Positions 5,897 to 12,151 are shown, counted from the first letter of the stretch. The stretch: 12,185 bases of DNA from an uncultured Actinomycetes bacterium (GCA_903930195.1 CAIYXH010000304.1:1-12185), one strand, 5' to 3'. Numbers and translations: made by a program. The notes: generated by a model from the letters alone, not told the origin.

Positions 5897-6650
5897 CGAG
5901 CTTCAGGTCGCGCTTGAGCGCGGCGAGGTCGATGCCGTTCGGCGCGACGTTGCGCTTGAGGAAGTCCGGGCTGAGCAGCGCGTACGCCTCGTCGACGTAC
6001 CTGTCCCAGAACGCCCAGGTCATCGTCTGGAGCCGTCCCCAAGTGACGACGGTGAGGGTCCGGTCGTCGTAGCCGACGACGTTCACGGCGTGGCCGCCCC
6101 ACGACCCGGGCGCGGCGGGGCCGGTCAGGCGGTGCGTCCAGTCCCACACCGTCTGCCGCTGCGCGCTCAGCGGCAGCTCGAGGCCGATGTAGACGCCGCC
6201 GAAGAGGTACGCCGCAGCGCGGACCAGCTCGTGGTCGTCGAGATGGAGCCGCGCGAACGCCCCGATCCGGTGGCCGCCCAGGCCGCGGCGGCGCCAGTCC
6301 TTGAGCACGTCGAGCTCGACGGCACCCTCTTCTCCGGTCGCCGGGTCGACGAGCTTGACCCGGTCGAACTCGGCGAGCACGTCGTCCTCCGAGACTTCGA
6401 CCGCGGGGACGCCGGTGGCGGCGGTCCAGGCCTCGATCATGTGACCGGCTGCCGCAGTCGTGCAGTCGCCGATGCGGTCGTTCCCGTACATCGGCCAGTC
6501 GGCGACGGCCGCGGACATGTCGAATGTCGGGGGCGCAGGCGGCAGTGTCTCACGCTCGAGGTAGCGGACGAGGAGCAGCGTGCGGACATCAACGCGAGCC
6601 GGCAGCTTCCCGAGCTTGCCGATCGCCTTCCGGGCGGGGACTGCGGGCAT
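5886..6650 (-). CDS. Papain-like-fold protein of unknown function
   Basis: A 254-residue protein without a signal peptide or membrane segment. It resembles a family of uncharacterised proteins with a papain-like core: WPMYGNDRIGDCTTAAAGHM (52-71) places Cys63 at the start of a helix, SWGGHAVNVVGYD (183-195) supplies His187, and VVTWG (201-205) occupies the place of papain's NSWG. The third triad residue is therefore Thr, and the oxyanion-hole Gln six residues before the Cys is Asn57. It may be a weak, altered or inactive cysteine hydrolase. Intervening blocks (AAAYLFGGVYIGLELPL, WAFWDRYVDEAYALLSPDF) are characteristic of the same family. A strong GGGAGG Shine-Dalgarno lies about 6 nt before the ATG, fixing the start. 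It converges on hisA with an 11-bp overlap of the 3' ends. No functional link to histidine synthesis is evident. Confidence 0.82.
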   Translation of the reverse strand: MPAVPARKAIGKLGKLPARVDVRTLLLVRYLERETLPPAPPTFDMSAAVADWPMYGNDRIGDCTTAAAGHMIEAWTAATGVPAVEVSEDDVLAEFDRVKLVDPATGEEGAVELDVLKDWRRRGLGGHRIGAFARLHLDDHELVRAAAYLFGGVYIGLELPLSAQRQTVWDWTHRLTGPAAPGSWGGHAVNVVGYDDRTLTVVTWGRLQTMTWAFWDRYVDEAYALLSPDFLKRNVAPNGIDLAALKRDLKLVTG

Positions 6651-6823
6651 GCGGAACCTCCCTGTGCAGGATCTGGTGCCGCAGACCAGGGCGGACGCTA
6701 ACCGCCGTTCGGCCGCACGGTCAATACTGCGAAATGGACTGCGACAGCCCCAAAAAGTGGGATATCGTGGTTGTGCAAGAGCTGTTCCGATCCCCCGACC
6801 CCCTCAGCATGGAGGTAGTTCCG

Positions 6824-7318
6824 ATGCGCAAGCTCGCACTCGCGTTTGGTCTCGTCGCGTCACTCGCGCTCGCGTCGTTCGCATCGGCGGCAACCCCGCA
6901 GAAGGGCCCGTGGGCAGGCGAGATCGCCGGGAAGGCGGTCAACGGGTTCAAGCCCCTCGTCCGGTTCACCGCAGCGTCGACCGGGACGAAGCTGACGAAG
7001 TTCACGTTCGAGACGCTCGGCTGCTTCGGCGTCGGCCAGTACCCCACGGGCGTCGACCCGTTCGAGCTGCCGAGCTCCGTCGGGACGATCGCGCTGATCC
7101 CGGTGGTGAAGGGCAAGTACACGATCGCCAAGGCACCCGCGAAGTTCGTGGACGCCGAGGGAACGAAGACGACCGCGACGGTCACCGGAGCCTTCACGAG
7201 CGCCAAGGCGACGAGCGGCACGATCCTCGTCACCCAGAGCTACCGCGGCGAGACGTGCAAGCAGACCCTCCGCTACTACGCAGAGCCCGGCACCCCCGAC
7301 AGCCTCGGGCTCAACTAA
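6824..7318 (+). CDS. Small secreted protein of unknown function
   Basis: A 164-residue protein with a clean Sec signal peptide: MRK, a hydrophobic stretch (4-18) and an ASA cleavage site after residue 22. The mature part is rich in Thr, Lys, Val and Ser, predicts as mainly beta strands, and has only two cysteines (67 and 145), which could form a disulfide after export. The pattern (early Cys, GTK..ATVTGAF, SGTILV, late Cys, aromatic end) is reminiscent of Ig- or lipocalin-like beta-sandwich exported proteins common in high-GC actinobacteria, but no specific family is recognised. The start is set by GGAGG at 6811-6815, 8 nt before ATG 6824; an in-frame ATG at 6809 lies upstream of that site and longer frames are not credible. 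It is divergent from the papain-like gene across a 173-bp gap with no clear promoter. Confidence 0.8.
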   Translation: MRKLALAFGLVASLALASFASAATPQKGPWAGEIAGKAVNGFKPLVRFTAASTGTKLTKFTFETLGCFGVGQYPTGVDPFELPSSVGTIALIPVVKGKYTIAKAPAKFVDAEGTKTTATVTGAFTSAKATSGTILVTQSYRGETCKQTLRYYAEPGTPDSLGLN

Positions 7319-7342
7319 CCGTCGCGGGCTTCCGCCGGCGAC

Positions 7343-7436
7343 CTGTCCAGGGACTGTCCCCGCAGGGGCCTCTGTCCCGACGTTCGCCCCGCTCCCGCGT
7401 CCGCCTTCCGTAGGGACAGGGCTTCAGCCATGTCCC
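7343..7436. repeat. Cluster of TGTCCC / GGGACA inverted repeats
   Basis: Five copies of a TGTCC(C) unit lie in 94 bp: CTGTCC at 7343, TGTCCC at 7355, 7373 and 7431, and the reverse GGGACA at 7413. They form competing hairpins: GGGAC-T-GTCCC (7350-7360), CCCC-GCA-GGGG (7358-7368), CTGTCCC (7372-7378) with GGGACAG (7413-7419), or GGGACA (7413-7418) with TGTCCC (7431-7436). The cluster begins 25 bp after a stop codon. It could be a REP-like intergenic element or act in termination, but there is no T-tract. Confidence 0.55.
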
Positions 7437-7493
7437 GGTGTTCGGCCGCAGCAGCCAGTCGGGTCAGACCTGCCAAGCGGAGACCACCAACGC

Positions 7494-7499
7494 TAGGGT
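7494..7499 (+). promoter_or_regulatory. -10 box of a leaderless promoter (lipoprotein gene)
   Basis: TAGGGT (TANNNT) lies exactly 6 nt before ATG 7506. CTGCCA at 7470-7475, 18 bp upstream, is a plausible weak -35. No Shine-Dalgarno sequence precedes the ATG, which fits leaderless translation. Confidence 0.6.
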
Positions 7500-7505
7500 C
7501 GCCCA

Positions 7506-7829
7506 ATGCGCCGCCCAGTCGCCCTCACCGCGCTCGCGCTCGTCCTGACCGCCTGCGGCAACGCGAAGGAGTCGCGCCTCACCCGCCTCACCGACTGCCT
7601 CAACGCCCACGGCTTCCTCGTCGCCTCCGAGCACGGCGCGCTCCTCGGCACCGCGCCCGACGGCGCCGGGATCACGATCCGCCTCTACCCCACGACCGCA
7701 GCCGCCCGCCGCGCCGCCGCGGCACCGCACGCGAGCCAGGCCGCCACCGCCGTCGCGACCGACACCAGCGGGACAAGGCTCGCGACCGCAGCCGTGGCGA
7801 TCATCCGCTCCTGCGCGCGAGACGGCTAG
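7506..7829 (+). CDS. Small lipoprotein of unknown function
   Basis: A 107-residue protein starting MRRPVALTALALVLTAC: two arginines, a hydrophobic stretch and a lipobox LTAC with Cys17 as the lipidated residue. It should be anchored to the outer face of the membrane. The mature part is about 90 residues and includes two more cysteines (31 and 103), which could form a disulfide. The segment around HGFLVASEHGALLGTAPDGAGITIRL suggests a small alpha/beta domain, and the centre is Ala-rich. I recognise no family. The start is supported by a TAGGGT box 6 nt upstream. It is followed closely by the SRP RNA gene, whose promoter overlaps its last codons. Confidence 0.8.
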   Translation: MRRPVALTALALVLTACGNAKESRLTRLTDCLNAHGFLVASEHGALLGTAPDGAGITIRLYPTTAAARRAAAAPHASQAATAVATDTSGTRLATAAVAIIRSCARDG

Positions 7830-7832
7830 ACT
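7827..7832 (+). promoter_or_regulatory. -10 box of the SRP RNA gene
   Basis: TAGACT lies 6 nt before the first base (G7839) of the SRP RNA stem. It overlaps the stop codon of the preceding lipoprotein gene, so the RNA can be transcribed independently of it. Confidence 0.55.
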
Positions 7833-7838
7833 GTCCGA

Positions 7839-7919
7839 GCCCGCGGCGCTGCGAGATTCCGAACCGGGTCAGGTCGGGAACGAAGCAGCCCTAAGGTTAC
7901 CTCGCAGGTGCCGCGGTCT
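7839..7919 (+). ncRNA. ffs: Signal recognition particle RNA, small bacterial type
   Basis: This is the RNA scaffold that binds Ffh and targets ribosomes making membrane and secreted proteins. The conserved apical domain is plain: GGTCAGGTC, a GGAA tetraloop, then GAAGCAGCCCTAA (about 7867-7894). The outer stem pairs CCGCGGC-CTGCGAG (7841-7856) with CTCGCAGGTGCCGCGG (7901-7916). At the tetraloop the usual closing C-G pair is swapped to G-C (GTCG GGAA CGAAGC), which preserves pairing. The 3' end runs into TCTTTGTTT. Ends are approximate by a few bases. tRNA-Val follows 9 bp later. Confidence 0.93.
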
Positions 7920-7928
7920 TTGTTTCCC

Positions 7929-8000
7929 GGGCGCATAGCTCAGCGGGAGAGCGCTCGCTTCACACGCGAGAGGTCCGTGGTTCGATCCCACGTGCGCCCA
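7929..8000 (+). tRNA. tRNA-Val, anticodon CAC
   Basis: A 72-nt cloverleaf. Acceptor GGGCGCA (7929-7935) pairs with TGCGCCC (7993-7999), with discriminator A8000. The D arm contains AGCTCAGCGGGAGAGC. The anticodon stem CTCGC/GCGAG encloses loop TTCACAC, giving anticodon CAC (valine GTG codons). The T arm is CGTGG-TTCGATC-CCACG. The CCA tail is not encoded. Its 3' half from the anticodon loop onward is repeated, diverged, at 10196-10237. Confidence 0.96.
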
Positions 8001-8209
8001 TCACGAAGCCCTGCAGAGACGCGCGTATTGTTTTGCCATCCTTTCGCACAGGCTCGCACGGCGCTCCCTGCGAGACTCGGGCTGAGTTCGCGTACCTTCG
8101 GCGTTGGCATCTCGGAACACTCGCGACCTCGAACGTCTTCAGAGGACGTGAGCCGCTGGGCGACGGATTTCCGCCGTTTCATGCCGGTCGTACCGGGAAT
8201 ACCAATTGG

Positions 8210-10046
8210 ATGGTCTCACGACGGGCTCAAAGCCCGTTGCTATCCACCTCGTTTCTCATCAAGCTCTCTGTCTTCGGAGCCGGTGTGTTGTTCGCGGCTG
8301 GGGCCATCGGCTCGTTGGTCGCCGCAGACGCTGTAGGGCGAGGGGATGCGCGAAACTCACGGCGCGAGTTCGCGTCATCCTCAGCGGATATTTCGGCCCA
8401 TTTCGGTCTCGAGATCCAGAACCAGGCGGATCTCGTGGTCAGCACAGGCGCGTTCCTCGTCAGCGATCCCGGCCTGTCCCAAACTGCGTTTACTCGCTGG
8501 TTGAGCGCCGATCAGGTGACGGCTCGGTATCCGGAGGTCGTCGAGGTGGACAGGGTCGTGGTCGTTCCCCCGTCACAGCTCACGGCTTTCGCGAGCCGCG
8601 AAGCGACGCCTGCGCGTGATGGAGCGCCCGCTCGGTCGTTCGGTGGTGAAGCCGGCTGGAGCACGACCGCTGTATTGCTTTGTCGACCTCAGCGGCCCCT
8701 CTCTCCATCGGGCGCCGGAGCCCTTTGGCTTTGACTATTGCGCGGGTGCCTCCGGTCAGGCGCTCTTACGCTCTCGCGACACGGATCAGGGCGCGTATCA
8801 GCGCGTTCGCTTGGGGAACACCACAGTGCTCGCTGTCGAGACGCCGCTCTATCGCAGCACGACGATCCCGACTGTTGCCGCGGCGCGCCGAGCGGCGTTC
8901 GTCGGCTGGGTCGGCGTCGCCCTGAGACCGAAGGTGCTCCTTGACGCGGCGCTCAAGCTCCACCCACAGACTGCGATCACCCTCCTCTTCGGACAGGGAC
9001 CCTCATCTGTCGCCTTCAGCGGGGGCCCAGTCCCGTCGAACGGTCAGGTTGCCCGCTTGAACCTCGGCCATGGGTGGTCCGTGACGACACGGGCACCGCG
9101 CAACACCGGGGCGGTGCTGAAGAACCGGAACGCCTCCGTCGTGTTGCTCGGAGGAGTTGCCCTCAGCTTGCTCCTCGCCCTCCTGGGAGCTGTCCTGGGC
9201 ACAGGCCGGGCGCGCGCGTCCCGTCTCGTCCATCGACAGACGGCTGAGCTCCGAGAGCAGACATCCGCGCTCAAAGACCAAGCCGTCGAACTTCAGAACC
9301 AAGCGCTCGCACTCCGGACCACCCTTTCCGAGCTCGAATCTGCGCAGGCCGCCAAAGACGAGTTCCTCGGGCTCGTCTCGCACGAGTTGCGTACGCCGCT
9401 GACCTCGATAAGGGGATACACAGAGCTCCTGCAGGAAGACGAGCTCGGGCCGGACGCGGACGCCTATCTCGACGTGATCAGCCGTAGCTCCGCCCGCCTA
9501 TTCGGCCTAGTCGAGGATGTCCTTCAGATGGCCAGCATCAAGAACGGCGAGCTGCCGCTCGAGATCGGTGAGGTGATCCTCAACGACGTGATCCGCCGCG
9601 CGCTCGAGGAGGCAACCCCATACGCGGCGAGCAAAGAGATCGCGATCGCGACCGAGATCGCGCCAGACATCGCCACGCGAGGCGACCACACCCGGCTCGC
9701 CCAGGCTCTCGACAACCTCGTCTCGAACGCGATCAAGTACACGCCGAGACGCGGCGCCGTAGGCGTCAAGCTGACCCGCGCTGGAGAGACCGCGACGATC
9801 GAGGTGAGTGACACCGGGATCGGCATCCCGGTAATCGAGCAAGCTCAGATGTTCGGGCGATTTTTCCGCACGGCGAATGCACGCCAATCCGGCATCGAAG
9901 GCACCGGCCTCGGTCTGGCGATCACACGCGAGATCATCCAGGCCCACGGCGGGACGATCAGCTTTGAAAGCGTCGAAGGCGCCGGAACCACCTTCCGCAT
10001 CACGCTGCCGCACGCGCACGACGCCCGCCTCACGCTCGCCGCCTGA
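8210..10046 (+). pseudogene. Membrane CHASE-domain sensor histidine kinase, frameshifted
   Basis: The 5' part reads from ATG 8210: a short cytoplasmic tip, a membrane segment (SFLIKLSVFGAGVLFAAGAIG), then a CHASE-like extracellular sensor with FTRWLSADQVTARYPEVVEV. The CHASE domain continues one frame over (VVKPAGARPLYC, then LRSRDTDQGAY, AARRAAFVGWVGVAL), followed by a second membrane segment (ASVVLLGGVALSLLLALLGAV). Next come a coiled-coil of Gln/Leu repeats, the HisKA H-box FLGLVSHELRTPLTS with the phospho-accepting His at codon 9381-9383, N-box NLVSNAIKYTP, G1 VSDTGIGIP, F-box FGRFFRT and G2 GTGLGLAI. One extra base near 8640 (between RSF and VVKPAG) breaks the frame. From ATG 8616 a kinase lacking the first membrane segment could still be made. 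No response regulator is adjacent. It lies inside the tRNA-bounded interval. A sequencing error would restore a normal gene. Confidence 0.82.
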
Positions 10047-10081
10047 GCATCGTCTCGTCGCCGCCGAAGCCTGAGGTGCTT

Positions 10082-10094
10082 GGCGCGTGGCGCC
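10082..10094 (+). terminator. Weak hairpin after the kinase gene
   Basis: GGCGC-GTG-GCGCC is a perfect 5-bp stem with a 3-nt loop, 36 bp after the kinase stop codon. There is no T-tract, so it may only be a GC-rich coincidence. Confidence 0.2.
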
Positions 10095-10195
10095 CCCGCG
10101 GACGACAGCGGCCATCCGCCGCCTGTACCGTGCGATGTCCGTGCGAGATCGAGATGGTCAGACTCCGCGATCTGCCGAACCCCAACCGCGCCGGA

Positions 10196-10237
10196 TTCAC
10201 ACGAGAGCGGTCCGTGGTCCGATCCCATGTGTGCGCA
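10196..10237 (+). repeat. Displaced 3' half of tRNA-Val (candidate attachment-site remnant)
   Basis: Ungapped comparison with tRNA-Val positions 7959-8000 gives 36 identities in 42. The match begins exactly at the anticodon loop (TTCACACG) and ends at the discriminator base. Sequence upstream of 10196 has no resemblance to the tRNA 5' half. The T-stem can still pair (CGTGG/CCATG with one G-T pair). It is not a functional tRNA. Confidence 0.8.
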
Positions 10238-10241
10238 CTCG

Positions 10242-10535
10242 ATGAGCCTCCACGGAAACCCCGTGATCGAGACGGCCGAGCTGCCCGACGGGCGTGAGGC
10301 GCAGATCAGGGTCGGCATCGCCGAGGACTCGTATATCGCCGACAAGGACTCGAACACCGTCGTGCTCGAGGTTCGCATCGGTAGCGGCGTGGTTGCGGTG
10401 ATCGACACGATTCTCGACGCGGCGCAGGTCGACCCGGCGCGCCACCTCGCGGATCGTGTGCGGGACGGCCTCCACTCCGGCGAGCTCGAGCCGAAGACGA
10501 GCGCGCTCGAGCGGCTCGCCGACGAGATCCTCTAG
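10242..10535 (+). CDS. Small protein of unknown function
   Basis: A 97-residue, acidic, soluble protein starting MSLHGNPVIETAEL and ending ALERLADEIL. It has no signal peptide, membrane segment or cysteine. The centre (EAQIRVGIAEDSY, SNTVVLEVRIGSGVVAVIDTIL) predicts as beta strands, followed by two amphipathic helices (PARHLADRVRDGL and TSALERLADEIL). I recognise no family. ATG 10242 begins 5 bp after the displaced tRNA fragment, so whatever originally lay upstream is separated from it. An in-frame GTG at 10263 is an alternative start. No Shine-Dalgarno or TANNNT-N6 signal precedes either, so its promoter is unclear. It ends 31 bp before hemH, on the same strand, but hemH has its own promoter-like box. 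Confidence 0.7.
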   Translation: MSLHGNPVIETAELPDGREAQIRVGIAEDSYIADKDSNTVVLEVRIGSGVVAVIDTILDAAQVDPARHLADRVRDGLHSGELEPKTSALERLADEIL

Positions 10536-10554
10536 CCCCGCTGCGAGGCCCGGC

Positions 10555-10560
10555 TACGCT
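10555..10560 (+). promoter_or_regulatory. -10 box of a leaderless promoter (ferrochelatase gene)
   Basis: TACGCT (TANNNT) lies exactly 6 nt before GTG 10567, with no Shine-Dalgarno sequence in between. No clear -35 is visible. Confidence 0.55.
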
Positions 10561-10566
10561 GGATGC

Positions 10567-11658
10567 GTGTCCGCCGTGACCACTCGCAAGCAGCCGGCAG
10601 ACGGGGCGGATCCGCGTCTCGACGACCACGACTACCAAGCGCTCCTCGTCGTCTCGTTCGGAGGGCCCGAGGGAATGGACGACGTGATCCCGTTCCTCGA
10701 GAACGTGACGCGGGGCAGGAACATCCCGCGCGAGCGGCTGGCCGACGTCGCGCACCACTACGAGCTCTTCGGCGGTGTCAGCCCGATCAACCAGCAGAAC
10801 CGCGACCTCATCGCGGCGCTCGAATCGGAGCTGAGCGCACACGGGATCGACCTGCCCGTCTACTTCGGGAACCGCAACTGGGATCCGTACCTCGAGGACA
10901 CGCTCCGCGAGATGCGCGACGCCGGAATCCAGCGCTCCCTCGCGTTCTTCACCTCGGCGTTCAGCTCCTACTCGGGCTGTCGCCAGTACCGCGAGGACAT
11001 CTACCGGGCTCAGCTGGCCGTCGGACCCGAGGCGCCCGAGGTGCTGAAGGTGCGCACCTTCTACAACCACCCCGGCTTCGTCGAGGCGAACGCCGCCCGC
11101 GTGCGCGACGCCCTGGCCCGGATTCCCGAGGAACGACGCGCCACGACGTCCGTCGTCTTCACCGCGCACAGCATCCCAACGGCGATGGCCGACCAGTGCC
11201 GCTACGCCGACCAGCTCGCCGAGACCGCGCGCCTCGTCGTCGAAGCTGCTGAGGCCGGCTCGTACTCGGTCGTCTACCAGAGCCGAAGCGGCTCCCCCCA
11301 CACGCCGTGGCTCGAGCCGGACGTCTGCGACCACCTTCGCGAGCTGCGCGCCGCCGGTGCGACCGATGTGGTGGTCTCCCCGGTCGGCTTCGTCTCGGAC
11401 CACATCGAGGTGCTCTACGACCTCGACGTGGAAGCTGCTGACCTCGGCCGCGAGCTCGGGCTCAACGTCGTTCGCGCCGGCACTGCCGGGACGCATCCCG
11501 CGTACGTCTCGATGATCAGGGAGCTCATCGAGGAGCGCCTCGGAGACTCACCGGAACGACCGACCGTTGGCCGCTTCGGCCCGAACCCGGACGTCTGCGC
11601 GACGAACTGCTGCCTACCAGGCACGGACAAACCGTCACCCTGGGGCACACCGACCTAA
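10567..11658 (+). CDS. hemH: Ferrochelatase, probably coproporphyrin-type with [2Fe-2S] cysteines
   Basis: It inserts Fe2+ into a porphyrin ring near the end of heme synthesis. In Actinomycetota and Firmicutes the substrate is normally coproporphyrin III (CpfC), which I infer here. The 363-residue protein has LLVVSFGGPEG (26-36), ELFGGVSPINQQNRDLI (66-82), YFGNRNWDPYLEDTL (99-113), FTAHSIP with catalytic His201, YQSRSGSPHTPWLEPD, and PVGFVSDHIEVLYDLD with catalytic Glu281. Cys138 in SSYSGCRQYRED and the C-terminal cluster Cys344, Cys348 and Cys349 (VCATNCCLPG) match the internal and C-terminal cysteines that bind a [2Fe-2S] cluster in mycobacterial ferrochelatase. The last two are adjacent, which is not the C-x-C I recall from mycobacteria. 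GTG 10567 is chosen for the TACGCT box 6 nt upstream and because the N-terminus then leads quickly into the conserved core; a GTG at 10456 would overlap the previous gene. Confidence 0.95.
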   Translation: MSAVTTRKQPADGADPRLDDHDYQALLVVSFGGPEGMDDVIPFLENVTRGRNIPRERLADVAHHYELFGGVSPINQQNRDLIAALESELSAHGIDLPVYFGNRNWDPYLEDTLREMRDAGIQRSLAFFTSAFSSYSGCRQYREDIYRAQLAVGPEAPEVLKVRTFYNHPGFVEANAARVRDALARIPEERRATTSVVFTAHSIPTAMADQCRYADQLAETARLVVEAAEAGSYSVVYQSRSGSPHTPWLEPDVCDHLRELRAAGATDVVVSPVGFVSDHIEVLYDLDVEAADLGRELGLNVVRAGTAGTHPAYVSMIRELIEERLGDSPERPTVGRFGPNPDVCATNCCLPGTDKPSPWGTPT

Positions 11659-11667
11659 GCGCTCCGC

Positions 11668-11700
11668 GCGCCGATGCCCGGCGTCAGGTCTTTCGTGTTT
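11668..11700 (+). terminator. Possible terminator between convergent genes
   Basis: CGCCG-ATGCC-CGGCG (11669-11683) forms a 5-bp stem, six with a G-T pair, followed by a T-rich run (TCTTTCGTGTTT) up to 11700. It lies between the ends of hemH and the converging SRPBCC-like gene. The stem is short, so confidence is low. Confidence 0.35.
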
Positions 11701-12068
11701 CACTCGCCGTAGCTGAACCGCAGATCGGCCCAGACCAGCTGGTTGAGGCGCTCGCGCTGATGCTCGACGGCACGGTCGCTCACCTTGTGCGGAGAGGTGA
11801 GCGTCCAGGTCAGTGACGTCCCCGCGCTCCCCTTGGACGCAAGCTCGAAGTGGATCAGCACAGCCGGCGTGCTGGGCCAAAGCGATGACCACACGACGAG
11901 CTTGTTCTTCTCGGTACCGAGGATCCGAGGCTCCCGTTCGTCATCGAGCAGCACGAGCCAGGGGCGCGCCTGCGGCCGGCGGGGATTCGCGAGCGACTCC
12001 CACACGACCCACGGCGGCGGCGGGAGCTCCCGTTTGCGGCGGCCGACCTCGACGACCTCTGCCCCCAT
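11700..12068 (-). CDS. SRPBCC-like small protein, function unknown
   Basis: A 122-residue soluble protein. The pattern PPPPWVVWESLANPRR near the N-terminus, alternating strands such as PRILGTEKNKLVVWSSLW and VLIHFELASKG, GTSLTWTLTSP, and a C-terminal helix with RERLNQLVWADLRFSYGE resemble the START/SRPBCC helix-grip fold seen in polyketide cyclase-like and activator-type proteins. The family is diverse, and the ligand cannot be guessed. The protein is shorter than the usual 140-150 residues. The start at ATG 12068 is supported by TAGCCT exactly 6 nt upstream, implying a leaderless mRNA. It converges on hemH with a 41-bp gap and is divergent from the oxidoreductase at the right edge. Confidence 0.68.
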   Translation of the reverse strand: MGAEVVEVGRRKRELPPPPWVVWESLANPRRPQARPWLVLLDDEREPRILGTEKNKLVVWSSLWPSTPAVLIHFELASKGSAGTSLTWTLTSPHKVSDRAVEHQRERLNQLVWADLRFSYGE

Positions 12069-12074
12069 GGAGGC

Positions 12075-12080
12075 AGGCTA
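12075..12080 (-). promoter_or_regulatory. -10 box of a leaderless promoter (SRPBCC-like gene)
   Basis: On the minus strand TAGCCT (TANNNT) is followed by 6 nt (GCCTCC) and then ATG 12068. No obvious -35 is present. Confidence 0.5.
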
Positions 12081-12139
12081 ACCAAGACCGCCCGCAGGTC
12101 TCGGCTCGACACATCGGAATGGCCTGGACCCTGAGGCGT

Positions 12140-12145
12140 TACAAC
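12140..12145 (+). promoter_or_regulatory. Candidate -10 box for the gene at the right edge
   Basis: TACAAC matches TATAAT at four positions and lies 6 nt before ATG 12152, the same spacing as the other leaderless promoters in this window. It departs from strict TANNNT at the last base. Confidence 0.35.
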
Positions 12146-12151
12146 AAGACG

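Larger units (their letters stand above)
8001..10237 (+). mobile_element. Possible decayed integrative element at tRNA-Val
   Basis: The interval is bounded on the left by an intact tRNA-Val and on the right by a 42-bp displaced copy of that tRNA's 3' half. This is the arrangement left when a tyrosine-recombinase element integrates at a tRNA anticodon loop. It holds a single broken histidine kinase gene and no recognisable integrase. By eye, it is less GC-rich (about 62% in a sampled 60-bp stretch) than the his operon. The first 209 bp (8001-8209) show no credible gene. An old tRNA duplication without an element is the main alternative. Confidence 0.4.

Noticed and set aside
6524..6823. N-terminal extension of the secreted protein
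   Set aside because: It would run antisense through the papain-like gene and bury the signal peptide; GGAGG at 6811 marks ATG 6824.
8033..8209. N-terminal extension of the histidine kinase or a separate small gene after the tRNA
   Set aside because: The sequence has no motif and low coding bias, and ATG 8210 directly precedes the first membrane segment.
8630..8650. Programmed frameshift in the kinase
   Set aside because: No slippery heptamer or downstream stimulatory structure is apparent; an indel or sequence error is simpler.
10160..10237. Complete second tRNA-Val gene
   Set aside because: Only the 3' half from the anticodon loop matches; the 30 bases upstream cannot form acceptor, D or anticodon stems.
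10080..10241. Upstream extension of the 97-residue gene
   Set aside because: It would translate straight through the displaced tRNA fragment; the upstream residues look non-coding.
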